Positions 56,389-64,000 of a stretch of DNA of 64,000 nucleotides are shown piece by piece. The first letter of the stretch is position 1; the number at the start of each line of letters is the position of its first letter. A program made the translations under genes and the position numbers. The notes beneath the pieces were generated by a model. That model was given only the letters and a program-made list of their open reading frames with translations, searched no databases and had not been told where the DNA came from. The stretch comes from Clostridiales bacterium (GTDB lineage: Bacteria > Bacillota > Clostridia > Christensenellales > Borkfalkiaceae). The stretch is from assembly GCA_003538975.1 (NCBI GenBank), contig DPQQ01000003.1, positions 1 to 64,000 of the forward strand, in the 5' to 3' direction.

Positions 56389-57492
56389 TTAGCCGTTTAT
56401 TCTTATCGGAATTACGAGATAAGTGTAATCGGTATTGAGTACAGGCATCATAACGCACGGATCTATGGGAGAATTGAGATTCATGCTGATGAATTCTTCG
56501 TCCGTGGTTTTAAGATAGTCGAGTAAATATCTTCCGTTAAAAGCTATCGTTACGTCTTTGCCGTCTACGGTAACGGGAATATTTTCGTTTACGGTGCCGA
56601 TTTCGGATTTAGCAAGAACGTTCATAAAGCCGTCTTTTATTTCGAGTTTTACTACGTTAAGCTTTTCCGATCTTGCGACTACGCTCGCTCTTTCGATACT
56701 GCCGACGAACATCTGTCTGTTTATTCTTACGTTCGTGATGAATTCTTTCGGCATAATATCTTTATATCTTATAAAGTCGCCCTTTATAAGTCTCGAAATA
56801 AGAACGGTATCCGATACTTCTACCTTAAGAGCGTTATCTTCCACGCTTATTCTTAAAACGTCGTCGTCTTTATTTAAAAGTCTCGTTATTTCCATAAGAG
56901 TTCTCGAAGGAACTATGGCTTTGAAGTTACCGGTTTTTAAGATAAGTTCTTTTTTTACGACAGACATTCTGAATCCGTCGAGAGCGACTACGGTAAGACC
57001 GTCGTTATCGATTTCGAAAAGACAGCCCTTAAGAACAGGTCTCGAATCGTCCGTCGCGCATGCAAAAACTGTCTTTTCTACCACAGATTTGAAATCGGAC
57101 TGCTTCATATCGAAGTAATTCGCGTTTACATTCTTGCTGATTTTAGGATAATCTTCGGCGTTCATTACTTGAATGTCAGAATTGCTATCGGCGTATCTTA
57201 TCTGAAGTTTATCGCCTTCCGGCTTATAAAGTTCGACCTGTTCGCCTTCGAGTTTTTTTACAAAATCGCCGAAAACTTTACCGGTAACTACGGTTTCGCC
57301 TTCCATAAGAACGTCGGCTTTTATAGTTTTTTCGATAGTAAGTTCGGTATCGGTCGCGGTAAGAACAAGTTTGTCCCCCGAAGCGGAAAGTTTTATTCCT
57401 TCGAGCACTGGATTAGTTGTTTTTGAGTTAAGCGCCTTGGATACGGTCAGAACCGCGTCAGAAAGATCAAGACCGTTGCAAATGAGTTTCAT
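56389..57492 (-). CDS. dnaN: DNA polymerase III beta sliding clamp
   Basis: 367 residues with the three-domain clamp fold: MKLICNGLDLSDAVLTVSKAL, LEGIKLSASGDKLVLTATDTE, LKGCLFEIDNDGLTVVALDGFRMS, IAFNGRYLLDYLKT and the C-terminal VMMPVLNTDYTYLVIPIRI. The clamp tethers polymerase III to DNA. The ATG at 57492 has GGAG upstream; the in-frame start at 57531 does not. It lies on the same strand as rpmH, and dnaA, its usual neighbour, is absent from the window. Confidence 0.95.
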   Translation of the reverse strand: MKLICNGLDLSDAVLTVSKALNSKTTNPVLEGIKLSASGDKLVLTATDTELTIEKTIKADVLMEGETVVTGKVFGDFVKKLEGEQVELYKPEGDKLQIRYADSNSDIQVMNAEDYPKISKNVNANYFDMKQSDFKSVVEKTVFACATDDSRPVLKGCLFEIDNDGLTVVALDGFRMSVVKKELILKTGNFKAIVPSRTLMEITRLLNKDDDVLRISVEDNALKVEVSDTVLISRLIKGDFIRYKDIMPKEFITNVRINRQMFVGSIERASVVARSEKLNVVKLEIKDGFMNVLAKSEIGTVNENIPVTVDGKDVTIAFNGRYLLDYLKTTDEEFISMNLNSPIDPCVMMPVLNTDYTYLVIPIRING

Positions 57493-57619
57493 ATTGTCTC
57501 CGTGATTTTTAATTTGTCGCGTATTTATCACAGGCTCCGCCTGTTACAGGTTTGCATTATTTACAGCTTATATATTATATAATATAAAGGTAAAAAAAGC
57601 AAACATATATGACAAAAAG

Positions 57620-57988
57620 TTATCAACCGCTTTATCGGACGTTTTTACGGATTTTTTATGAATTTTTAAAGAAAAAACTTTCCGTCCTTTCGGTTGTAAG
57701 ATTTATTTTTAAACTTTTTTAAATAATATCGGTAATATCAGTATAACTCGGTTGAATTGTTGAAAAGTATAAAAATATCATTAAAAAACTTAATATTTTA
57801 AAGTGTAAAAAGTGTTTGTAACTTTGTTTGTTCAGGTTGAAATTTATGTTAATTGTTTGTAAAGAGAGTTGATAACTTCTTCCGGCTTTGATTTTAATTA
57901 AAAAATAAAGAAAGCGTTAAAAAGTTATCTACAAAGTTATCAACCGTGTTAAAAACTTAATTTTAAATTTTGTCGAGAATGTTGATAA
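57620..57988. other. Candidate replication origin: cluster of DnaA-box-like sites
   Basis: Five 9-mers close to TTATCCACA lie in the AT-rich gap between divergent dnaN and rsmG. They are TTATCAACC at 57620 (+), TTATCAACT at 57867 (-), TTATCTACA at 57925 (+), TTATCAACC at 57937 (+) and TTATCAACA at 57980 (-). T-rich and A-rich runs near 57710 and 57990 could serve as unwinding elements. Placement beside dnaN supports an origin; the absence of dnaA weakens it. Confidence 0.6.
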
Positions 57989-58010
57989 TTTTTTTTTTAC
58001 GTGATATAAT
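57982..58010 (+). promoter_or_regulatory. Promoter of rsmG, leaderless geometry, overlapping a DnaA box
   Basis: TTGATA (57982-57987), 17 nt, TATAAT (58005-58010). Seven nt on is the A of the rsmG ATG. The -35 lies within the DnaA-box-like word at 57980-57988, so DnaA binding could repress rsmG. Confidence 0.7.
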
Positions 58011-58016
58011 CGGAAT

Positions 58017-58697
58017 ATGAAAACATTTTTTGACGAAGCAGGTATAAAAGTATCGGACGAACAGCTTAATATGTTCGCCGCATATAAAGATCTTTTAAAA
58101 ACTTATAACGACAGGTTTAATCTTACCGCTATAACCGAAGACGAAGAGATTATAAAAAAGCATTTTATAGACAGCGTTTTATATTGCGACAAATTAAACG
58201 GAAAAACGCTTATAGACGTAGGTTCCGGCGGCGGGTTTCCGGCTGTTCCGATTAAGATTATGCGTCCCGATATAGAAGTTACCATGCTCGAGGCGACAGG
58301 TAAAAAGTGCATGTTTCTGAGCGAAGTCGTAAAGGAGCTTAATCTTACCGGCGTAAATGTTATAAATAACAGAGCCGAAGAACTTGCAAAAGATATTAAG
58401 TACAGAGAAAGCTTCGATATATGCACGGCGAGAGCGGTCGCGAGGCTCAACACGCTTTCGGAATACTGTATGCCGTTTGTTAAACCGGGTGGAAATTTTA
58501 TTGCATTCAAAGCCGATGCGGAAGAAGAGATAAAAGAAGCCATGAACGCCGTAAAAATACTCGGCGGTAAGCTTGAAGGTACGGTTTCATTCGACCTGTT
58601 CGGTAATAAACGTACCGTTGTTGTTATAAATAAGGTACAAAAAACGCCCGAAAAGTATCCGCGCGGAAACGGAAAGGAACGTAAAAAGCCGTTATGA
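58017..58697 (+). CDS. rsmG: 16S rRNA (guanine-N7) methyltransferase RsmG
   Basis: 226 residues. It methylates G527 of 16S rRNA using SAM. NLTAITEDEEIIKKHFIDSV, LIDVGSGGGFPAVPIKI (SAM site), VTMLEATGKKCMFL and DICTARAVARLNTLSEYC are characteristic. No RBS precedes the ATG; the promoter is placed so the message would begin with the start codon. Its end overlaps the next gene by 4 nt. Confidence 0.95.
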   Translation: MKTFFDEAGIKVSDEQLNMFAAYKDLLKTYNDRFNLTAITEDEEIIKKHFIDSVLYCDKLNGKTLIDVGSGGGFPAVPIKIMRPDIEVTMLEATGKKCMFLSEVVKELNLTGVNVINNRAEELAKDIKYRESFDICTARAVARLNTLSEYCMPFVKPGGNFIAFKADAEEEIKEAMNAVKILGGKLEGTVSFDLFGNKRTVVVINKVQKTPEKYPRGNGKERKKPL

Positions 58698-59254
58698 AGA
58701 ACTATCTCGACGCGGTATACGAGTTTCCGCAAGAAACCGCATGTACGGTTACCGGTCATAGAATACTCGAACGCAAATTCGATAAAAGCATATTAAAAAG
58801 CGATCTTGCCGAAATAATAAAAAGCGGATATAACGTTTTTAACGTCGGCATGGCGATGGGGTTCGATATGGCTTGCTTCAAAGCTTTGTCGGAACTTAAA
58901 AAAATATATAAAGACATAAAGATCGTTGCGTGCATTCCGTGTGAAAATCAGTACGAATACTACCCGCAGAATATAAGAACGGAATATTCGGAATTTTTAA
59001 AAGTCGCCGATAAAATTTATGTTCTTCAAGAAACTTACGATGAATTTTGTATGAGAAACCGTAATATCTTTATGGTAAAAAATTGCTCGCTCGTGTACTC
59101 TTATATGTATAAAATTTCGGGCGGGACATATCAGACTGTAAGACTTGCTTCCGATTATGACAAACCGATAAAATCTTACGGATTTTCGGTAAACTTAAAC
59201 GAAATCGGTTCCTGTAAAGTGCCGACGGAAAATAAGACAGAAGAAAACAAATAA
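58694..59254 (+). CDS. SLOG-family (YpsA/DUF1273-like) protein
   Basis: 186 residues. TACTVTGHRILERKF at the start, a GMAMGFDMACFKAL nucleotide-site-like loop, IVACIPCENQYEYY and YMYKISGGTYQTVRLAS match the DUF1273/YpsA branch of the SLOG (Rossmann-like) superfamily. Such proteins are thought to bind nucleotide ligands; YpsA affects cell division in Bacillus. The 4-nt overlap with rsmG shows translational coupling. It ends in a strong terminator. Confidence 0.85.
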   Translation: MKNYLDAVYEFPQETACTVTGHRILERKFDKSILKSDLAEIIKSGYNVFNVGMAMGFDMACFKALSELKKIYKDIKIVACIPCENQYEYYPQNIRTEYSEFLKVADKIYVLQETYDEFCMRNRNIFMVKNCSLVYSYMYKISGGTYQTVRLASDYDKPIKSYGFSVNLNEIGSCKVPTENKTEENK

Positions 59255-59284
59255 CCCTTGCTTAAATAAAGCAAGGGTTATTTG
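59249..59284 (+). terminator. Terminator of the rsmG operon
   Basis: AAATAACCCTTGC/GCAAGGGTTATTT around TTAAATAAA. It overlaps the stop codon of the SLOG gene. Confidence 0.85.
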
Positions 59285-59372
59285 TTTAATATTTATTTTA
59301 ATCAAAAAACGATTTTAATTATAAAAATAAAGAACCGATAAAATGTTGTTTTATTGTGCTTTTTGAGACGAA

Positions 59373-59933
59373 TTAAAGCATTATTTCAAAATAAAGGTAT
59401 GTGTCGTCGCTACCTGTGTTATTGAAACCCGACCGCAAAAGGGTATTTTTTGAAGCGGTGTTTTGCAAAAAACATTTTGCTTTTATAACCGAAGGTTTAA
59501 ACTTTTTAATATACTCTACCATAGCTTTTACGGTTTCGGTAGCGAATCCGAACCCCTGATAATTTTTAAAAAGTCTTATTCCTATCTCGACTTCTCCGTT
59601 TTTATTAAAGTTATGAAAAACTCCTTCGCCTATCATTTTATTGTGAGGATAGTCGCTGTTATTTTTTATTGAATTTTCGTTTTTAAGTCTTATAGCGAGA
59701 GAATATTCTTCTTTTTTATTTTTAAGCGAAGTCATAAAGTCGTAAAAATAATCGGGCGAAGGCTTTTTGTTTTCGGGTAAATCTTCATGGTAATCGTATC
59801 CCCAGTATTTATTGAGTTTGTCGTCTGTGTAAAGAGCGTAATATTCCGCTTTATCGTCCGGAGTAACGTCGTTTATTATGAGTCTTTCGGTTTCTATAAC
59901 CGGATTTTTTATTTTATCGAAAAGCAGTTTCAT
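59373..59933 (-). CDS. GNAT-family N-acetyltransferase (RimJ/RimL type)
   Basis: 186 residues. ETERLIINDVTPDDKAEYYALYTD at the start is typical of RimJ/RimL-like members, EIGIRLFKNYQGFGFATETVKAMVEY holds the acetyl-CoA loop (QGFGFA in place of RGxGxA), and NTASKNTLLRSGFNNTG is the usual C-terminal segment. The acceptor could be a protein N-terminus, an amino acid or an antibiotic; nothing here decides it. No RBS is evident before the ATG. It is convergent with the rsmG operon. Confidence 0.87.
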   Translation of the reverse strand: MKLLFDKIKNPVIETERLIINDVTPDDKAEYYALYTDDKLNKYWGYDYHEDLPENKKPSPDYFYDFMTSLKNKKEEYSLAIRLKNENSIKNNSDYPHNKMIGEGVFHNFNKNGEVEIGIRLFKNYQGFGFATETVKAMVEYIKKFKPSVIKAKCFLQNTASKNTLLRSGFNNTGSDDTYLYFEIML

Positions 59934-60031
59934 TTTATAATTTATTTTTGTTTTTAATGAGTTTTATGATTATTGGGTATATTTAAAATATAGTGTAAGA
60001 GTAAAAATCGTTATAATCATAGTGCTAAAGT

Positions 60032-60065
60032 TAAGGCTCGCTTTATTAAAAAGCGAGCCTTTTAT
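60032..60065 (-). terminator. Terminator of the SPFH-NfeD operon
   Basis: AAAAGGCTCGCTTT/AAAGCGAGCCTT on the minus strand, 12 nt beyond the stop codon, with a short downstream T content. Confidence 0.75.
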
Positions 60066-60076
60066 AACGATTTATA

Positions 60077-61012
60077 TTACTTATTTTCGGCGAGCTTTGT
60101 TGCCGCAGTCGTTTTTGTCGTTTTGGTTGCAGTTGTCTGAGTGGTTTTATCGTCTTCTACAACCGCTTTAAGACTTGCGAGTAAGCCTGAAACGTTCTGA
60201 ATTTCGCTCGGAACTACTATTTTGGTACTCTTTCCGTCCGCTAAAACTTTCAACGCTTCATAGCCTTTTAAGGTAAGGTAAGCCGCGTTCGGGTTTGCTT
60301 CGTTAATAAGTCTTATCGCTTCGGCGGCACCTTCGGCTTCCGCTATAACGGCGGCTTTTTTAGCTTCCGCGCGTAAAATAGTGGATTCTTTTTCGCCTTC
60401 GGCTACAAGAATACTGCTCCGTTTTTCGCCTTCCGCTTTTAATATCTGTTCACGTCTTTCGCGTTCCGCTCTCATCTGTTTTTCCATCGCTTGCTGAATA
60501 TCTTTGGGCGGGAGTATGTTTTTGAGTTCTACACGGTTGATTTTTATACCCCACGGATCGGTTGCTTCGTCGAGAATAATTCTCATTTTTGCGTTTACCG
60601 TATCTCTCGAAGTAAGCGTTCCGTCAAGTTCGAGTTCGCCGACAAGGTTACGAAGAGTTGTCGCGGTAAGATTTTCGATAGCCATAAGAGGACTTTCGAC
60701 GCCGTAGGTGAAGAGCTTCGGATCGGTTACCTGAAAGTATACCACGGTATCTATCTGCATGGTTACGTTATCTTTGGTGATAACCGCCTGCGGTCTGAAG
60801 TCGGCTACTTTTTCTTTAAGAGAAATAGGCTTTAATGTTCTGTCGATAAACGGTGCGATAAAATGCAGTCCGGATTCGAGCGTTTTATGGTATTTTCCTA
60901 TTCTTTCGACGATTACTATTGTTGATTGTCTTACAATTTTTACGCATGTCGCAAGTATCACTATAAGTACGACTATTAAAACTACAAGAGCGATGATTAA
61001 ACCGGTTTTCAT
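60077..61012 (-). CDS. SPFH/stomatin-like membrane protein
   Basis: 311 residues. One N-terminal membrane helix (LIIALVVLIVVLIVILATCV), then the SPFH band (IVRQSTIVIVERIGKYHKTLESGLHFIAPFIDR ... VYFQVTDP ... TLRNLVGELELDGTLTSRD). A long Glu/Ala/Arg coiled coil (about residues 180-240) and a Thr/Lys-rich tail follow. Family members form membrane-microdomain scaffolds and often modulate membrane proteases. It is encoded 1 nt after an NfeD-type gene, its usual partner, with GGGAGG before its ATG. ftsH is close by on the same strand, a suggestive but not conclusive association. Confidence 0.92.
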   Translation of the reverse strand: MKTGLIIALVVLIVVLIVILATCVKIVRQSTIVIVERIGKYHKTLESGLHFIAPFIDRTLKPISLKEKVADFRPQAVITKDNVTMQIDTVVYFQVTDPKLFTYGVESPLMAIENLTATTLRNLVGELELDGTLTSRDTVNAKMRIILDEATDPWGIKINRVELKNILPPKDIQQAMEKQMRAERERREQILKAEGEKRSSILVAEGEKESTILRAEAKKAAVIAEAEGAAEAIRLINEANPNAAYLTLKGYEALKVLADGKSTKIVVPSEIQNVSGLLASLKAVVEDDKTTQTTATKTTKTTAATKLAENK

Positions 61013-61013
61013 G

Positions 61014-61442
61014 TCATTTTACCTCCCTGACAATAAGTTTGTTTCCTTTTATTTCCACCACTTTTACCAAAGAACCTTCTTTAAGTTCCGCCGTTTCGTC
61101 TTCTAAAGAAGCGCTCCATACAACCCCGTTTATTTTTACGGAACCTGGCGTCTGAAAGGCTATCGGCGTTATAAGTTTGAGTTCTTTTCCGATTAAAAGA
61201 TCGGTATTGGTTTTTGATTTGTCTTTCGAAAGATACTGTATGAGTTTCTTTCTGAAAAATATGATAAAGAGCACGGTCGCGACAGCGAATACTCCTACCT
61301 GTATCGCCCAATGTACGCCAAACAGCGCCAGAACGAGAGCGATCAGCGCGCCGGGAACGAACCATATTCCTACGAGTTCGACCGTGGCTATTTCAACTAC
61401 GATCGCAAGTAAAATTATCGCAACCCATATGTAAACCCACAT
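61014..61442 (-). CDS. NfeD-family membrane protein
   Basis: 142 residues, the short form lacking the protease domain. Three hydrophobic segments (VAIILLAIVVEIATVELVGIWFVPGALIALVLALFG, then VGVFAVATVLFIIFF) precede a C-terminal OB-fold (IGKELKLITPIAFQTPGSVKINGVVWSASL...GSLVKVVEIKGNKLIVRE). NfeD proteins work with SPFH proteins, and the two genes are coupled here. AAGGAGG precedes the ATG. Confidence 0.92.
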   Translation of the reverse strand: MWVYIWVAIILLAIVVEIATVELVGIWFVPGALIALVLALFGVHWAIQVGVFAVATVLFIIFFRKKLIQYLSKDKSKTNTDLLIGKELKLITPIAFQTPGSVKINGVVWSASLEDETAELKEGSLVKVVEIKGNKLIVREVK

Positions 61443-61595
61443 TCGCTTTTATCCTCCTTATTATTTTCTGTTTCGGCTGTTTCGTTGTTTACTGAAAATA
61501 TTTACGGTTATTTATTTTATTTAATTCCGATATATTTCTTAATGTGTTTTGATAAACAACATATCCGATATTAAGATACGAATAAATTTATAAAA

Positions 61596-62489
61596 TTATT
61601 TCATGTTCTTTTCGACAAAATCGATAATGTCTGCGATTCTGTCAAGATCTTCTTTTATGTAATAGTCTATATAAATTCTGCCCTTTGTTTCGTTGCCGAT
61701 GGCGTTGACCTTAGTTCCGAGAACTCTCTGCATGCGCGAGATAAATTCTTTTAAGTCCGCGCTCTGTTCTACGTGCGGCTTTTTCTTTTTTTCTTCCGGC
61801 GGAGTGAAGTAATCTTTAACCTTTTCTTCGACGTCTCTTACCGACATGCCTGTTTTTACCGCTTCTTTGGCGAATTTAATCTGTTCGCTTTCGGGTAAAG
61901 TGATCAAAGCTCTCGCATGTCCGGCGGAAAGCTTGTTATTAGCGACAAGGCTTACTACGTCGGGAGTAAGGCTTAAAAGTCTTAAGGTGTTTGCTATAGC
62001 CGGACGGGATTTGCCTATTCTGTCGGCAAGTTCTTCCTGCGTTAAGCCGTAATCGTCCATGAGCGAACGCATCGCAGTAGCCGATTCGATGGGATTAAGA
62101 TCTTCTCTCTGTAAATTTTCGATAAGAGAGATTTCTTTAATCTGTCTTTCGGTGTAATTTTTGATTATTACCGGAATTTTTTTAAGTCCCGCTATACGGC
62201 TCGCTCTCCAACGTCTTTCGCCGGCGATTATCATGTACTTGCCGTTGCCTTCGTCGTTAACGATAATGGGCATTATTACGCCATGTTTTTTTATCGAATC
62301 AGCGAGTTCGTTGAGTGCGGTTTCATCAAAGACCTTTCTCGGCTGGTTTGGGTTTGCAAAAACCGATCCTATATCTACTTCCGAAACCGTCTGTTTTTTA
62401 TCTTCGTTGAATAAGATATTTCTTCCGTAGTCTTCTTCCGCGTCCGAAAATATGGACGCAAGTCCTTTGCCGAGTCCTTTGTTCTTCAT
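61596..62489 (-). CDS. parB: ParB/Spo0J chromosome-partitioning protein
   Basis: 297 residues. GLGKGLASIF at the start, the ParB N-terminal CTPase/nuclease fold (NPNQPRKVFDETALNELADSIKKHGVIMPIIV, AGERRWRASRIAGL, LIENLQREDLNPIE) and the HTH (LTQEELADRIGKSRPAIANTLRLLSL). A C-terminal dimer domain follows. It binds parS and loads SMC near the origin. AAGGAG precedes the ATG. Unusually, no parA lies beside it; a dispersed repeat and ftsH occupy its 5' side. Confidence 0.94.
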   Translation of the reverse strand: MKNKGLGKGLASIFSDAEEDYGRNILFNEDKKQTVSEVDIGSVFANPNQPRKVFDETALNELADSIKKHGVIMPIIVNDEGNGKYMIIAGERRWRASRIAGLKKIPVIIKNYTERQIKEISLIENLQREDLNPIESATAMRSLMDDYGLTQEELADRIGKSRPAIANTLRLLSLTPDVVSLVANNKLSAGHARALITLPESEQIKFAKEAVKTGMSVRDVEEKVKDYFTPPEEKKKKPHVEQSADLKEFISRMQRVLGTKVNAIGNETKGRIYIDYYIKEDLDRIADIIDFVEKNMK

Positions 62490-62571
62490 ATTTTTCTCCT
62501 TATATAACCCGATAAAAATTTTTATTTTTACCGGAGTTGTGCCTTCCTTTCTCTTTTTTATTACTCTTTGT

Positions 62572-62610
62572 GGTAATGTTTCGGTAATACAGGTTGTATA
62601 AAACTGTTCC
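62572..62610. repeat. Copy of the dispersed repeat between ftsH and parB
   Basis: GGTAATGTTTCGGTAATACA at the left, then GGTTGTATAAAACTGTTCC, spanning about 39 nt. This is the layout of the full copy at 34202. Confidence 0.75.
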
Positions 62611-62630
62611 GGTTTTATGGTTTTATTTTA

Positions 62631-62670
62631 ATTATTTCGTAGCGGATGAATTTATCCGCTACGAAATAAT
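62631..62670. terminator. Perfect 17-bp palindrome downstream of ftsH
   Basis: ATTATTTCGTAGCGGAT is followed by GAATTT and its exact reverse complement. It begins 12 nt beyond the ftsH stop codon. The following minus-strand bases are AT-rich (TAAAATAAAA) but not a clean T tract, so termination efficiency is uncertain. Confidence 0.65.
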
Positions 62671-62681
62671 GCGCTTAAAAA

Positions 62682-64000
62682 TTATTCTTTGCTTTCGCTT
62701 GAAGAATCTTCTTTATTACCACTTTCGGATTTTTCGGAGTCTTTTGAGAATTCTTTATCGTCCGTTTTTTCGGTATCCGATTTTTCCGTTTCTTTTACGT
62801 TTGCGGTTTCATCTGTAACGGGAGCGGTGGTAACGTTTCTTTCAAACGGGTTTTCGGAAAGTCGTCCTTCGTTTTCGTCCATAAACGCTATGACTTCTTC
62901 GGCGGATTTGCCTTCCATGATAAGATTTACTTCTTCGCCGTAAATGGTTTCGCGTTCGATAAGAACTCTTGCCATCACGTCTAAAAGCGGTTTGTTTTCG
63001 TTCAGTAATTTTCTGGCTTTAGCGAGAGCTTCGTCAACAATGCGCTTGATTTCGGAGTCTATAAGCGCAGCGGTCTGTTCGCTGTAAGTAACGTGCGAAG
63101 CCATGTCTCTGCCGATGAACACTTCTTTATCGCTGCCGTAGTTTATGAGACCAACCTTTTCGCTCATGCCCCATTCGGTAACCATAAGGCGCGCGCGCTT
63201 CGTTACAGCCTGAATATCGCCCGAAGCCCCTGCGGAAATGTCTTTTATTATAATTTCTTCGGCAACTCTTCCGCCCAAGGACATTACTATATCGTCCAAA
63301 AGCTTGTTTTTGAGTATGTGAGAATCGTCGTTGTCGGGGAGAGTCATGGTGAAGCCTGCTGCCTGACCTCTCGGAACTATCGTAACTTCGTGTACAGGGT
63401 CGCAATTCGGCAGTAATTTAGCTAAAATCGCATGACCTGATTCGTGATAAGCCGTTATGCGTTTATCGGTTTCGGTAACGAGTCTAGACTTCTTTGCAGG
63501 TCCCATCATTACCTTGTTTACGCCTTCGAAAAGGTCTTTATTGCCGATTTCTTTCTTATTTTCTCTCGTAGCGATAATTGCCGCTTCGTTAAGAAGATTT
63601 TCGAGATCTGCGCCTGAGAACCCTGCCGTCATACGCGCGACGGCTTTAAGATTAACGTCCTTTGCAAGCGGTTTGTTTCTTGCGTGTACCTTAAGAATGG
63701 CTTCTCTTCCTTTGACGTCGGGCATATTTACATAAATCTGTCTGTCGAATCTGCCCGGACGCATAAGAGCCGGATCGAGAATATCTGCGCGGTTTGTCGC
63801 AGCCATTATAATTATGCCGTCGTTGGCGTTAAAGCCGTCCATTTCGACGAGCAACTGGTTAAGCGTTTGTTCCTTTTCGTCGTTGCCGCCGCCGAGACCT
63901 GTGCCTCTCTGACGACCTACGGCGTCGATTTCATCGATAAAGACTATACAGGGCATGCTTCTTTTAGCGACGTCGAACAAGTCTCTTACTCTCGACGCAC
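62682..64000 (-). CDS. ftsH: ATP-dependent zinc metalloprotease FtsH, 5' end outside the window
   Basis: About 439 residues, the C-terminal two-thirds; the frame runs open to the window edge (ASRVRDLFDVAKR), so the membrane helices and Walker A lie beyond. Visible are Walker B IVFIDEIDAVGRQRG, the second region of homology (AATNRADILDPALMRPGRFDRQIYV), the protease motif HESGH and the third zinc ligand region GASGDIQAVTKRA. The acidic tail of about 70 residues (ETEKSDTEKTDDKE...) is longer than usual. FtsH extracts and degrades membrane and short-lived proteins; the SPFH/NfeD pair nearby may be functional partners. Confidence 0.96.
   Translation of the reverse strand, partial: ASRVRDLFDVAKRSMPCIVFIDEIDAVGRQRGTGLGGGNDEKEQTLNQLLVEMDGFNANDGIIIMAATNRADILDPALMRPGRFDRQIYVNMPDVKGREAILKVHARNKPLAKDVNLKAVARMTAGFSGADLENLLNEAAIIATRENKKEIGNKDLFEGVNKVMMGPAKKSRLVTETDKRITAYHESGHAILAKLLPNCDPVHEVTIVPRGQAAGFTMTLPDNDDSHILKNKLLDDIVMSLGGRVAEEIIIKDISAGASGDIQAVTKRARLMVTEWGMSEKVGLINYGSDKEVFIGRDMASHVTYSEQTAALIDSEIKRIVDEALAKARKLLNENKPLLDVMARVLIERETIYGEEVNLIMEGKSAEEVIAFMDENEGRLSENPFERNVTTAPVTDETANVKETEKSDTEKTDDKEFSKDSEKSESGNKEDSSSESKE

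Overview
The window is a 64 kb piece of an AT-leaning Bacillota (Clostridia-type) chromosome, probably from an uncultured gut bacterium. Support comes from the rpmH-rnpA-yidD-yidC-jag order, extensive plant-glycan and glycoside machinery, purine-rich AGGAG-type ribosome binding sites, -35 TTGnnn / 17 bp / TATAAT promoters, and lysine and M-box riboswitches. I cannot name the genus from sequence alone. Most of the window is ordinary chromosome. One AT-rich two-gene patch near the left end (about 0.29-3.1 kb) looks acquired.

Layout. 0-0.3 kb: tRNA-Met and tRNA-Glu. 0.3-3.1 kb: divergent pair of an unrecognised gene and an AIPR-type abortive-infection protein with a nuclease-like N-terminus. 3.2-6.8 kb: AraC regulator, DMT transporter and GH30 glycosidase. 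7-11.2 kb: large CxxC-repeat/Ig-like surface lipoprotein. 11.6-15 kb: MATE exporter, MBL hydrolase and membrane-anchored EEP phosphodiesterase. 15.2-17.9 kb: lysine riboswitch controlling a two-gene ABC importer whose binding domain looks circularly permuted. 18-22.7 kb: anchored papain-like protease, a small membrane protein, aroQ and an aroE-aroK fusion. 22.8-26.3 kb: GH31 with divergent AraC regulator. 26.5-28.3 kb: mgtE under an M-box riboswitch. 28.3-31.3 kb: degenerate phosphoesterase-like protein, tRNA-fMet, SDR, DUF1508 protein. 31.4-36.8 kb: mscL, fhs, gltX, radC. 37-46.4 kb: GH43 lipoprotein plus a 2362-residue modular lipoprotein. 47.2-50.9 kb: dapA-dapB-dapF-dapL, the aminotransferase route to meso-DAP and lysine. 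51-52.7 kb: GH1 beta-glucosidase behind a possible attenuator. 52.9-59.3 kb: tRNA-Pro and the origin-type cluster (jag, yidC, yidD, rnpA, rpmH, dnaN, DnaA-box-like cluster, rsmG, SLOG protein). 59.4-64 kb: GNAT, SPFH/NfeD pair, parB and the C-terminal part of ftsH.

How the genes work together. Surface GH43 and modular lipoproteins would bind and trim glycans outside the cell. Signal-less GH30, GH31 and GH1 enzymes would finish oligosaccharides inside, with AraC regulators beside two of these loci. Lysine supply is covered twice: biosynthesis through DapL and riboswitch-controlled import.

Most unusual signals. (1) A dispersed short palindromic repeat with core GGTACGGTTTCGGCAATACA and variants. 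It lies mainly in convergent intergenic gaps but also occurs inside the araC-type gene and dapB, where both copies encode CIAE(T/S)VPNS. (2) The permuted substrate-binding domain of the lysine importer. (3) Three genes whose predicted transcription start falls on the A of ATG. (4) An initiator tRNA with one extra base in its T-stem. (5) An oriC-like DnaA-box cluster next to dnaN with no dnaA beside it.
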